From Halostella limicola (GTDB taxonomy: Archaea; Halobacteriota; Halobacteria; Halobacteriales; Natronoarchaeaceae): a stretch of 64,000 nucleotides of DNA. The stretch lies in assembly GCF_003675875.1 (NCBI RefSeq), contig NZ_RCDI01000007.1:89261-153260 (forward strand), in the 5' to 3' direction. The translations under genes were made by a program, and so were the position numbers. Below the pieces are notes generated by a model. It was given only the letters and a program-made list of their open reading frames with translations. It was not told the DNA's origin and searched no databases. Positions 56,875 to 64,000 of the stretch are shown here, piece after piece; position 1 is the first letter of the stretch; every line of letters begins with the position of its first letter.

Positions 56875-59301
56875 TCACTCCTCGTCGAAGAGGAGCGTGA
56901 GGAGTTTGCGCTCCGCGGCCCGCAGATGCCTGTTGACGGTCGGCTGCGAGACGCCGAGCGTGTCGGCGATCTCCTGCCCGGTCCGCTCGCGGGGCCAGTC
57001 GAAGTAGCCACCGTAGAACGCCGCCTCCAGCACCTCGTTCTGCCGGTCGGTGAGCGACGACTCCACCATCGACCGGAACCGACGCCTCGACCGCACCGGC
57101 CGGTCGAGTTCGCGGCGGGCGACCGGCGCCGCGTCGTACCGCTGCCGGAGCCACCGGACGAACGAGTCGACGTCGATCGGAGACGGGAGTTCGACGACGA
57201 GGCGAAGCCCGTCGCCGTCGGTGGTCCCGTCGCGGGGGAGCGCGTTCCGTTCCAGCAGCTCGCCGAAGAAGCCGTCCTCGTCGAAGACGACCTCGATCCG
57301 GACGGAGCCGTCGGACCGGTCGACGACTGACGACCCGCGGACGTCCGCGCGGTCGTCCGTGGCCGCGAGCAGGTCGTCCGCTGCACCGTCGGGCACGAGC
57401 ACGATCGTCCGGACCCCGTCGTCATCGAGGCAGACGCGCTCGAACTCCAACTCCGTGCCGGCGGCGCCCGCGAGCGCGACGGGCGGGACGTCGTCGCCGA
57501 CCCTGAGTTCCAGTTCGGTCGACGAGTCGCTTGCGATAGCGCGCCTGCGCTCGACGTTTCCGAGCGCGTACCCGGTTAGGTCGCCGACCGCGCCGAACGC
57601 CCGCCGCTCGCGCTCGCCGAACGCGTCCGGTTCGGTCGCGTAGACGACCAGCACGCGGCGGGGAACGTCGTAGCCGCGGATCGGAACGGCGATGACCGAG
57701 CGGAACTCGCGTTCCAGCGCGGCCTGCCGCCAGGGATCGAACGGAGGGTCTCCGAGTACGTCGTTCTGCGTCTGCACCGTCCCCTCCTGAAGTGCTCGGC
57801 CGGCCGGACCCTGCCCGTGCGGGCTCTCGTCGACGGTTACCGATATCTGCTCCAGGTACCCCTCGCCCTCGCCGGCCGAGACCGTCGGGATCACGTCCTC
57901 GGTGGCAGGGTCGTCCTCGCCGACCCAGGCGAACGCGAATGGCTCCGCAGCGGTGATCCGCTCGCAGACGCCGCGGAGGACCTCGCGCTCGGAATCCGCG
58001 CTCACGGCGACGTCGACGCTGCCGCCGAGCACGTCGGCGACCGCCGCCGTTCGGTCGAGCGAGGCGGTCCGGGCCTCCAGCGCGGAGGTCCGTTCGCGCA
58101 GCGATTCCTCCCGGTCCGCCCGGTCGAGGGCTGCTCGGACGCCCTCGGCGAGGATGCGGACGGTGTCGCGCTCCCGGGGGGTGAAGTCGTCGCCGGTCGC
58201 CGTCCAGACGACGACGCCGTGCTTGCCGAGCGGAACGCAGAACCCCCGGAATCCCTCGCCGACCGCGAACTCCGTCGGTTCGTACGTGGCGAACGTCTCC
58301 CAGAGCGGGTTCTCGACCGAGTCGCCGAGCAATTCGTCGGAGAGCGCGCCCTCCGGTGATTCCGCGACCGGCCGGAGTTCGCCGCCGCTCTCGTCGTAGA
58401 GGGCGACCATCGCCGCGGGCGCGTCGAACTTCGCCTCGGCCGCGTCGACGACCGCCTCGCAGATCTCTGTCCGGGTCTCGGCGGCCGACAGCCCCTGCGT
58501 CACCTCCGCGACGGCAGCGAGTTCCCGCTGGTGCTCGACCTGCTCGGTGACGTCGCGGATGATCCCCGTGAAGAGCCGGTCGCCGTCGTACCGGAACTCG
58601 CTGAACGAGACGCCGAGTTCGATCGTCGATCCGTCGCGGCGTCGGCCGGGGAGTTCGAGGTAGTCCCAGTTCAACGCTCGCTCCCCCGACCGGAGGTAGC
58701 GGTCCATCCCCTCGCGGTGGCGCTCGGCCATCTCGTCGGACATGAGGAGGGAGAGCGATTCGCCGATCAGCTCCTCGGGCGCGTAGCCGAACACCTCCTC
58801 GACCGCCGGGTTGACGTACCGGATCTCGCTGTTCGCGTCGATCGTGACGATCGCGTCGGACGCGGCGTCGGCGAGCGCCTGCAGGTGCGCCTCGCTCCGC
58901 GTCGCGGCCGTCGCCTCGGCGTCGGCACCGTCGTCCGACGGGCGCTCGTCACCCCGCACCGCGCGTTCGATCGCGTGCACGAGGAGACGGTCGCTCGCCG
59001 CGCTCTCCCGGTCGACGAACTCGGCGCTGGCGTCGAACACGTCGTCGACGGCAGCCTCCTCCGCCGCCGCGTAGACGACCGCAGCGACGTCGGGAAAGCG
59101 CTCGCGGAGCGCGTCGAGAACGGCCGCGTCCGCGCAGACGAGGCAGTCGATCTCGTCCGGATCGAGGCCGCGCGAGCCGCGGCCGGTCTCGAAGAACTCG
59201 ATCGAGATGCCCGTGTCGCGGACGGCGTCGGCGACGGCGTCCGCGGTCGCCCCGTCGGCCACGACGGCGACCGACGCGGCGGAGAGGGATTTCCGTCTCA
59301 T
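56875..59301 (-). CDS. Bat-type regulator: receiver-like domain, PAS, GAF domains, HTH_10
   Basis: An 808-residue regulator. Residues ~1-115 look like a degenerate response-regulator receiver (SLSAASVAVVADGATADAVA onward) without a clear phosphoacceptor. PAS at about 137-255 (AASDAIVTIDANSEIRYVNP, FGYAPEELIGESLSLLMSDE), a first GAF (about 268-410), a second GAF (about 430-580, IAVPIRGYDVPRRVLVVYAT), a Bat-type domain (about 590-740) and HTH_10 (about 748-803; DRQNEVLEAAFYGGYFDWPR, LGVSQPTVNRHLRAAERKLL). It is the divergent paralog of the gene at 59462; the 160-base gap holds both promoters. The signal is unknown. Confidence 0.9.
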   Translation of the reverse strand: MRRKSLSAASVAVVADGATADAVADAVRDTGISIEFFETGRGSRGLDPDEIDCLVCADAAVLDALRERFPDVAAVVYAAAEEAAVDDVFDASAEFVDRESAASDRLLVHAIERAVRGDERPSDDGADAEATAATRSEAHLQALADAASDAIVTIDANSEIRYVNPAVEEVFGYAPEELIGESLSLLMSDEMAERHREGMDRYLRSGERALNWDYLELPGRRRDGSTIELGVSFSEFRYDGDRLFTGIIRDVTEQVEHQRELAAVAEVTQGLSAAETRTEICEAVVDAAEAKFDAPAAMVALYDESGGELRPVAESPEGALSDELLGDSVENPLWETFATYEPTEFAVGEGFRGFCVPLGKHGVVVWTATGDDFTPRERDTVRILAEGVRAALDRADREESLRERTSALEARTASLDRTAAVADVLGGSVDVAVSADSEREVLRGVCERITAAEPFAFAWVGEDDPATEDVIPTVSAGEGEGYLEQISVTVDESPHGQGPAGRALQEGTVQTQNDVLGDPPFDPWRQAALEREFRSVIAVPIRGYDVPRRVLVVYATEPDAFGERERRAFGAVGDLTGYALGNVERRRAIASDSSTELELRVGDDVPPVALAGAAGTELEFERVCLDDDGVRTIVLVPDGAADDLLAATDDRADVRGSSVVDRSDGSVRIEVVFDEDGFFGELLERNALPRDGTTDGDGLRLVVELPSPIDVDSFVRWLRQRYDAAPVARRELDRPVRSRRRFRSMVESSLTDRQNEVLEAAFYGGYFDWPRERTGQEIADTLGVSQPTVNRHLRAAERKLLTLLFDEE

Positions 59302-59461
59302 CGGCAGTCGTCCCCCCTCGTACGACAGATCATATAGTCGTCCCCAGTTACATTCAAACTTCTAGCTGTGAAATCGTTAAGCCGCAGATTCCAAAAAGAC
59401 CTCCACCCAAAGAGTGGGGTATGTGCCGAGGAACCGAATGCCACACAGATGGTCAAACGCG

Positions 59462-61036
59462 ATGAGCGAGCCGAAGTCAGCGGAGCAGGGCGATAGCGCC
59501 GTTTCCGTCGCCGAACCCATCGCGGTCAGCGGCGCGGAGACGTACTTCCGCTCCGTCGTCGAGAACACGTCGGACGGCGTCGTCGGCGTCGACGAGAGCG
59601 GCGACGTGGTGGTCGCTAACCCGGCGGTCGAGCGGCTGTTCGGCTACGCGCCCGAGGAACTGATCGGCGAACCGGTGACCGCGCTGATGCCCGAACGACT
59701 CCAGTCGGACCACGTCGCCGCGTTCGAGCGATACCTGTCGACGGGTGAGCGCACTGTGGACTGGGACTACCTCGAGTTCCCCGGCCAGCACCGAGACGGG
59801 CACGAGCTCCAGTTGAGTATCGCGTTCCGAGAGTCGGAACACGGCGGAGAGCGGGTGTTCACCGGGTTCATCCGCGACGTCACCCCGCGGAAGGAGCGGG
59901 AACGAGAACTCGAGCGCCAGCGCGACGAGCTGGAGCGGTTGAACCGGATCAACGGCGTGATCCGCGACATTAACCGGAGCCTCGTCGGGGCCGCGGACCG
60001 TGACGCGATGCTGACCGCCGTCTGCGAGCACCTGGCCGCCGCCGATCGGTACCGCTCCGCCTGGATCGGCGAGCGGGACCCGGCAACCGACCGTCTCCAG
60101 CCGACCGCGTGGGCGGGCATCGAGCTGAGCGAGATCGATCGCGCGTCCGCGTCGGCGGGCGACAGCGACAACCCTGATCCGGTCGCTGCGGCCGCGCGGA
60201 CGAGAGAGTCGCAGGTGAAGAACGGCGTCGCCGCCGTACCGATCGTCTACGACGGCACGCCTTACGGGGCGTTGGCGATCCGCGGCGAGCAGCCGGGACT
60301 GTTCGACGAGCGCGAGCGCAGCGTCCTGACGGAACTCGGCGAGACCGTCGGTTACGCGATCAACGCGCTCGAACAGCGGCGGATGATCATGAGCGACGCG
60401 CGCCTGGAGGTCACGCTTCGCGTGAACGACGCCATCGACGAGTGCAACGCGCTCGTCGGCCGCGAGCTGGCCGTCCTTCGGACCGTCGCCGGTAAGGGCG
60501 ACCGAGTCGTCATCTTCGTCTCGACCGATCCGGACGTCGAGGCGGCCGACCTGACCGCCGCGTTCGGCGACGTCGTCACCGTCGAGAACGTCCGGCGGGT
60601 ACGCGACGGACTGTTCGAGGTCGTCGCCGAGGACCTGCCGGTGACCCGGGCGCTCTCGGGCCGCGGCGGGCGACTCAGGTCGGCGAGTATCGAGGGAACG
60701 AGTATGCACTTCGTCACTGAACTCCCACAGGACGCAGACGTGCGGGCGCTCGTCGAGACGGTCCGAGAGGCGTTCCCTGACACTCGGCTCGTCGCACAGC
60801 GGTCGGTAACGAGGGACGAGCGGTCGGTCGAGGAGTTCCGCGCGACCGCGGACGCCGAGGTCACCGAGAAACAGCGGACGGCGCTCGAAGCCGCGTACTT
60901 CGGCGGCTACTTCGACAGGCCCCGCGAGAGCACCGGCGAGGAGCTGGCGGCGTCGCTCGGCGTGTCGCCGTCCACCTTCCACCAGCACCTGCAGGCGGGG
61001 CTGCGGAAATCGCTCGCGGCGCTGTTCGAGCAGTAA
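59462..61036 (+). CDS. Bat-type regulator: PAS, GAF, HTH_10
   Basis: A 524-residue shorter paralog of the protein at 56875. PAS at about 28-150 (SVVENTSDGVVGVDESGDVV, FGYAPEELIGEPVTALMPER), a coiled-coil-like linker (KERERELERQRDELERLNRI), one GAF (about 172-315), a Bat-type domain (about 325-455) and HTH_10 (about 465-520; KQRTALEAAYFGGYFDRPRE, LGVSPSTFHQHLQAGLRKSL). The PAS segments of the two proteins share FGYAPEELIGE, YL..GER and WDYLE.PG, showing a local duplication. ATG 59462 was chosen; an ATG at 59414 would add 16 residues outside the domain. Confidence 0.9.
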   Translation: MSEPKSAEQGDSAVSVAEPIAVSGAETYFRSVVENTSDGVVGVDESGDVVVANPAVERLFGYAPEELIGEPVTALMPERLQSDHVAAFERYLSTGERTVDWDYLEFPGQHRDGHELQLSIAFRESEHGGERVFTGFIRDVTPRKERERELERQRDELERLNRINGVIRDINRSLVGAADRDAMLTAVCEHLAAADRYRSAWIGERDPATDRLQPTAWAGIELSEIDRASASAGDSDNPDPVAAAARTRESQVKNGVAAVPIVYDGTPYGALAIRGEQPGLFDERERSVLTELGETVGYAINALEQRRMIMSDARLEVTLRVNDAIDECNALVGRELAVLRTVAGKGDRVVIFVSTDPDVEAADLTAAFGDVVTVENVRRVRDGLFEVVAEDLPVTRALSGRGGRLRSASIEGTSMHFVTELPQDADVRALVETVREAFPDTRLVAQRSVTRDERSVEEFRATADAEVTEKQRTALEAAYFGGYFDRPRESTGEELAASLGVSPSTFHQHLQAGLRKSLAALFEQ

Positions 61037-61100
61037 GTGAAGCGATTCGCACATCGAACGGAACTCGGCGCCGTTCGAGTGCGTCGTTGCGTGTAGTCCG

Positions 61101-61199
61101 CTAGCTTCGACCGACGATCGGCGACTCGCCGCAGTCGATACACACGTACTCGTCGCCGGCCGTCTCGACGATCGGAGCGTTACACTCGACGCACTTCAT
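61101..61199 (-). CDS. CxxC zinc-finger microprotein (32 aa)
   Basis: A 32-residue protein starting MKCVECNAPIVETAGDEYVC and ending IDCGESPIVGRS. Two CxxC knuckles 14 residues apart make a zinc ribbon. Haloarchaea encode many such two-CxxC microproteins, several needed for motility, biofilm or stress responses. An in-frame start at 61241 would add 14 basic residues (MDMGRYPRAARNAK). It is convergent with the HTH_10 gene. Confidence 0.75.
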   Translation of the reverse strand: MKCVECNAPIVETAGDEYVCIDCGESPIVGRS

Positions 61200-61443
61200 C
61201 TTCGCATTCCGTGCTGCGCGCGGATAGCGTCCCATGTCCATGCAACGTCGGCGGCGAGGTATAAACCGGCGCGACCGTTGCCGTCGGTTGTCCGGCGTTG
61301 CGCCGAATAGTACCGCCCTTCGCGGGACACGACGACGCGCTTGCGCCGGGCGCTTGACTAAGACCGCCCTAGGTCGGGGTGAACCGCGCCTTACTCGCGC
61401 AACGTCGCCCGAAGTTTAACACCCGGCGTCGTGACCGACGAGT

Positions 61444-61872
61444 ATGTACGACCGAGTGCTACTGCCGACCGACGGGAGCGAGGCCTCCCTGACGGCGGGC
61501 GAACACGCGTTCGACATCGCGTCGACGTACGGCGCGGATCTCCACGCGATCTTCGCCGTCGACGAGACGGTGTTCGCCGCCGACGCCTACTCCGGCACCA
61601 CCCCGGACCAGTACGAGCAGGTGGGGGAAGAGGCAGTCGAAGAGGTGGCGGAGCGCGCCGCCGACCGCGGCGTGGGGCCCGTCACGCGCGAGGTCGTGTA
61701 CGGGCCGCCCCATCGGGCGATCGCGGACTACGCGGCGGAGAACGACGTGGACCTCGTGGTGATGGGGACGCACGGTCGGAGCGGCGTCGAGCGCTATCTG
61801 CTCGGCAGCGTCACCGAAAAAGTCGTCCGGACGGCCGACGCCCCCGTCCTCACGGTGCGCCCGGAAGCATGA
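61444..61872 (+). CDS. Universal stress protein (UspA)
   Basis: A 142-residue Usp of the ATP-binding type: a first strand VLLPTDGSEASLTAGEHAFD and the nucleotide loop GTHGRSGVERYLLGSVTEKV (G-x2-G-x9-G-S/T) at about 110-129. It overlaps the next gene by ATGA, so the winged-helix protein is probably co-produced and may be linked to Usp signalling. Confidence 0.92.
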   Translation: MYDRVLLPTDGSEASLTAGEHAFDIASTYGADLHAIFAVDETVFAADAYSGTTPDQYEQVGEEAVEEVAERAADRGVGPVTREVVYGPPHRAIADYAAENDVDLVVMGTHGRSGVERYLLGSVTEKVVRTADAPVLTVRPEA

Positions 61873-62684
61873 GCACGCCGACCATCACCGAGGAGGACGA
61901 AGCGATCCTCGACTACCTCGCCGAGAACGCCGCCGGGCGCGCGGACGTCGCCGACGCGGTGGGACTGAGCGACGACGAGACGGCGGACCGCCTCGACGGC
62001 CTCGTCGAGGGCGGCCTCGTCCGCGAATCGACGGGCACCTACGAGATCACCGACAGCGGCGAGCGACTGCTCGCCTCGCCCGGCGACGGCACGGCGGACG
62101 CCGGGGTCGACACGCCGCCGGCGGTCGGCGAGGCGATAGCCGAGATGGACCTCGCGCCTGACCACGCGGAGGCCCTGGAGGAGGCGTTCGCGTTCCTGCG
62201 GCACTGGGGCGCGGCGTCGTCGGCCGAGGTGATCGACGCGGTGTACAGCGAGAACCCCCTCGGCTACGCCTCGGCGGACGACTGGTGGGCGGAGGCGATC
62301 CGCGACCCGCTCGCGGAACTGCCCGAGATAGAGCGCGACGGCGACGCGTGGCGCCACGCCGGCGGCGGGGCGGTCGACGACGGCGACGGCCGGCGGGCGT
62401 TCACGTCGACCGGTGAGGAGACGTACGGCAGCGTCAAGCACGCGTTCGAATCGCTGGACGTGGACGCGCAACAGCGCGAGGCCGTCACCGCGGTGTTCGA
62501 GCACCTGCAGAGCCACGGCGGCGCGTCCGAGGACGAACTGCAAGAACTCGCGCGCGACGCCGCCGATGTGGAGGCGTCCGCGGGCACCTGGTGGCGCGAC
62601 GCGGTCGCCCCCGTCCTGCGGGAGTTGCCCGGTATCGACCGGGGTGACGGCCGCTGGCAGTACTCCGGAGACCATCCAGAGTAG
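61869..62684 (+). CDS. Winged-helix protein with two repeated C-terminal modules
   Basis: A 271-residue protein. Residues 1-68 form a winged helix (TEEDEAILDYLAENAAGRAD; GLVRESTGTYEITDSGERLL). After an Ala/Asp linker come two similar modules (about 92-160 and 186-266), each with a helical EAFAFLRHWGAASSAEV / AVFEHLQSHGGASEDEL part, a DDWW / GTWW pair and an ending P..ELP.I.R.....W. The modules look like internal duplicates. DNA or protein binding is likely; the target is unknown. The start overlaps the Usp stop. Confidence 0.75.
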   Translation: MSTPTITEEDEAILDYLAENAAGRADVADAVGLSDDETADRLDGLVEGGLVRESTGTYEITDSGERLLASPGDGTADAGVDTPPAVGEAIAEMDLAPDHAEALEEAFAFLRHWGAASSAEVIDAVYSENPLGYASADDWWAEAIRDPLAELPEIERDGDAWRHAGGGAVDDGDGRRAFTSTGEETYGSVKHAFESLDVDAQQREAVTAVFEHLQSHGGASEDELQELARDAADVEASAGTWWRDAVAPVLRELPGIDRGDGRWQYSGDHPE

Positions 62685-62724
62685 CTCCGGCGGCGCGTCG
62701 GCACGCCCGGTCAGTTCGCCCGAG

Positions 62725-63087
62725 CTACCGACCCGCTTCCTCGTCGTCGAGGCCCGACAGCGCGCGCTCGTCGTTGTACTCCTCGGCGCCGCTGGCCTCG
62801 CCCGTCAGTTCGTTGTACACCGCCTCCCGGACCTCGTCGGCGGACTCGAAGCGCTCGTCGACCAGTCGGTCGAACACGTCGCCGACCGTCTCGGTCTCGT
62901 TGGCGAGGTCGATCTCCTCGTCGCCGTACTCCGTCGCCAGTTCCTCGCTCGTCGCGGGATACTTGTACTCGTCGAAGAAGTCGGCCCCCAGGTCGGCCGA
63001 CATCCGCTCGGCGCTTTTCGCCCGCTCGCGCCGGCGCTCGTTCGCGCGGTCGGTCACCTCGCTGGCGTCCGGCTGGTCGTCCGTCAT
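62725..63087 (-). CDS. DUF5789 family protein
   Basis: A 120-residue acidic haloarchaeal protein: an Arg/Glu-rich helix (ANERRRERAKSAERM), ELATEYGDEEIDLANETETV and REAVYNELTGEASGAEEYND, the family's conserved C-terminal half. The function is unknown. ATG 63087 was chosen because the upstream frame is a shadow. It is divergent from nuoB. Confidence 0.85.
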   Translation of the reverse strand: MTDDQPDASEVTDRANERRRERAKSAERMSADLGADFFDEYKYPATSEELATEYGDEEIDLANETETVGDVFDRLVDERFESADEVREAVYNELTGEASGAEEYNDERALSGLDDEEAGR

Positions 63088-63253
63088 GGTCGGACGTTCC
63101 CGCGTGACGCGGATAAGCCTGAATCCCAGGTCGGTTCCGAGTGGTTGCCAGATGTCGTCGTCGTACTGCACTCGTGCGGTTATCAGTACTATGACACGGC
63201 CTAACATACTTCTCTCTGCTCCACTTACGCCACGACACCCTCGGGTGGGGACA

Positions 63254-63955
63254 ATGAGTGATTCTAACGAGCAATACATGGAGAAGCGGTCGCCGGGACG
63301 GGGAGCGAGCACGGAAGGGAGCCGACTGGGCAATCGGTTCAACTCGCGGCTGCGTGAGGCGTTCGGCTCGTCGCCGTTCATCCTCACGAAGTTCGACAAG
63401 TTCATGAACTGGGTGCGGGGGTCCTCCATGTTCATGCTCCAGTTCGGCATCGCCTGCTGTAGCCTGGAGATGATGCACAGCTACTCGACGAAACACGACC
63501 TGGACCGCTTCGGCGCGGGCGTCCCGCGCGCCTCGCCGCGACAGGCCGACGTGATCATCGTGCCGGGGACGATCGTCTCGAAGTTCGCCCCCCGGATGAA
63601 GCGCGTCTACGACCAGATGCCCGAGCCGAAGTTCGTCGTCGGCATGGGCAACTGCACGGCCTCGGGCGGCCCGTTCCAGAAGGGGTACAACGTCGTGAAG
63701 GGCGCGGAGGAGGTCATCCCGGTCGACATCCAGATCCCGGGGTGTCCGCCGCGACCGGAAGCGCTCATCTACGGCGTCGCCAAGCTGCAGGAGCGCGTCG
63801 CCAACGGCGAGTCCGCGCCGGTCGTCGTCAAACCGTACGAACTGGAGCGGTTCGGCGACCTCGACCGCGGCGAGGTCGTCGACGAGCTGTCCGACCGCAT
63901 CGACGAGGAGACGCTCGTCATGGAGTACAACTGGGTCGAGGGGAACACGCCATGA
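63254..63955 (+). CDS. nuoB: NADH-quinone oxidoreductase (complex I) subunit B
   Basis: A 233-residue peripheral subunit that holds the terminal N2 4Fe-4S cluster and passes electrons to quinone. The ligands are the tandem Cys in FGIACCSLEMMHSYS, then Cys in MGNCTASGGPF and GCPPRPEA. The N-terminal ~35 residues are polar and longer than in bacteria, as usual in haloarchaea. The stop overlaps the next start (ATGA). No nuoA is found upstream. In haloarchaea the electron donor is probably not NADH but ferredoxin or F420-type, since NuoEFG are usually lacking. Confidence 0.95.
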   Translation: MSDSNEQYMEKRSPGRGASTEGSRLGNRFNSRLREAFGSSPFILTKFDKFMNWVRGSSMFMLQFGIACCSLEMMHSYSTKHDLDRFGAGVPRASPRQADVIIVPGTIVSKFAPRMKRVYDQMPEPKFVVGMGNCTASGGPFQKGYNVVKGAEEVIPVDIQIPGCPPRPEALIYGVAKLQERVANGESAPVVVKPYELERFGDLDRGEVVDELSDRIDEETLVMEYNWVEGNTP

Positions 63956-64000
63956 GCACGCCAGAGGAAGAGAAACGAGAGCTCGAAGCGGGGGCAACGA
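63952..64000 (+). CDS. Start of the next complex I subunit (probably NuoC/D fusion), partial
   Basis: Only 16 codons are in the window: MSTPEEEKRELEAGAT. The ATGA overlap with nuoB and the fixed gene order of haloarchaeal complex I operons point to the NuoCD fusion subunit. The sequence itself is too short to show it. Confidence 0.6.
   Translation, partial: MSTPEEEKRELEAGAT

Noticed and set aside
61242..61443. Possible tRNA or ncRNA in the gap before the Usp gene
   Set aside because: Short GC-rich stems are present but no cloverleaf, no T-loop GTTCRANNC at the right place and no CCA-end context could be drawn.

Overview
The window is a stretch of a haloarchaeal (class Halobacteria) replicon. 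The DNA is GC-rich, the proteins are very acidic (Asp/Glu rich, Lys poor), many start codons have an AT-rich box about 25-35 bases upstream as expected for leaderless transcripts, and the families are haloarchaeal: halocyanin, HTH_10 (Bat-type) regulators, HalX, HalOD1, DUF2249, DUF1616, Gfo6 and DUF5789. I cannot name the species. No tRNA, rRNA or CRISPR array was seen.

Layout. 0-2.2 kb: a CGCGG-type peptide with its radical SAM partner (cut by the window edge), three DUF2249 proteins and an HTH_10 regulator. Three copies of a palindrome CGAAC-N2-GTTCG sit 36-40 bases from the start codons of five of these genes, which suggests one small regulon. 2.2-7.7 kb: a winged-helix/membrane protein pair, cysteine synthase, a membrane-anchored halocyanin and an XPB-like helicase. 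7.8-25.8 kb: a surface polysaccharide/glycan region with two glycosyltransferases, two polysaccharide deacetylase-like proteins, two alkaline-phosphatase-superfamily enzymes, DUF354, DUF1616, a flippase, a GT-C-like membrane enzyme and two exported beta-helix proteins. Eight transcription units there share an ATAACAAAG-like box just upstream of the first start codon, and in five of them that start opens a micro-ORF that stops at the start of the main gene.

26-34.7 kb: a HalX response regulator, a RecA-like protein without a P-loop, GH15, a xylose-dehydrogenase-like oxidoreductase (Gfo6), an SDR enzyme and a tungstate ABC operon (tupABC) with a ModE-like TOBE regulator. 34.7-46.7 kb: a tandem noncoding 43-bp repeat, a putative class I terpene synthase-like protein, a large PAS/GAF/HTH_10 regulator, an aldo/keto reductase, a CapA gene broken by an in-frame TGA at a conserved Trp position, and many small housekeeping or hypothetical genes (gamma carbonic anhydrase, thioesterase, DUF420, zinc-finger microproteins).

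46.7-56.5 kb looks accessory: a ParA partition operon preceded by about 700 bases rich in ACATT/AATGT palindromes, a tyrosine recombinase, a transposase remnant, and an amino-acid permease with Usp domains in DNA that reads less GC-rich. Par-like words recur at 56.16 kb. 56.5-64 kb returns to core content: HalOD1, two divergent paralogous PAS/GAF/HTH_10 regulators, a Usp/winged-helix pair, DUF5789 and the start of the respiratory complex I operon (nuoB, then the first codons of the next subunit), with no nuoA in front of nuoB.
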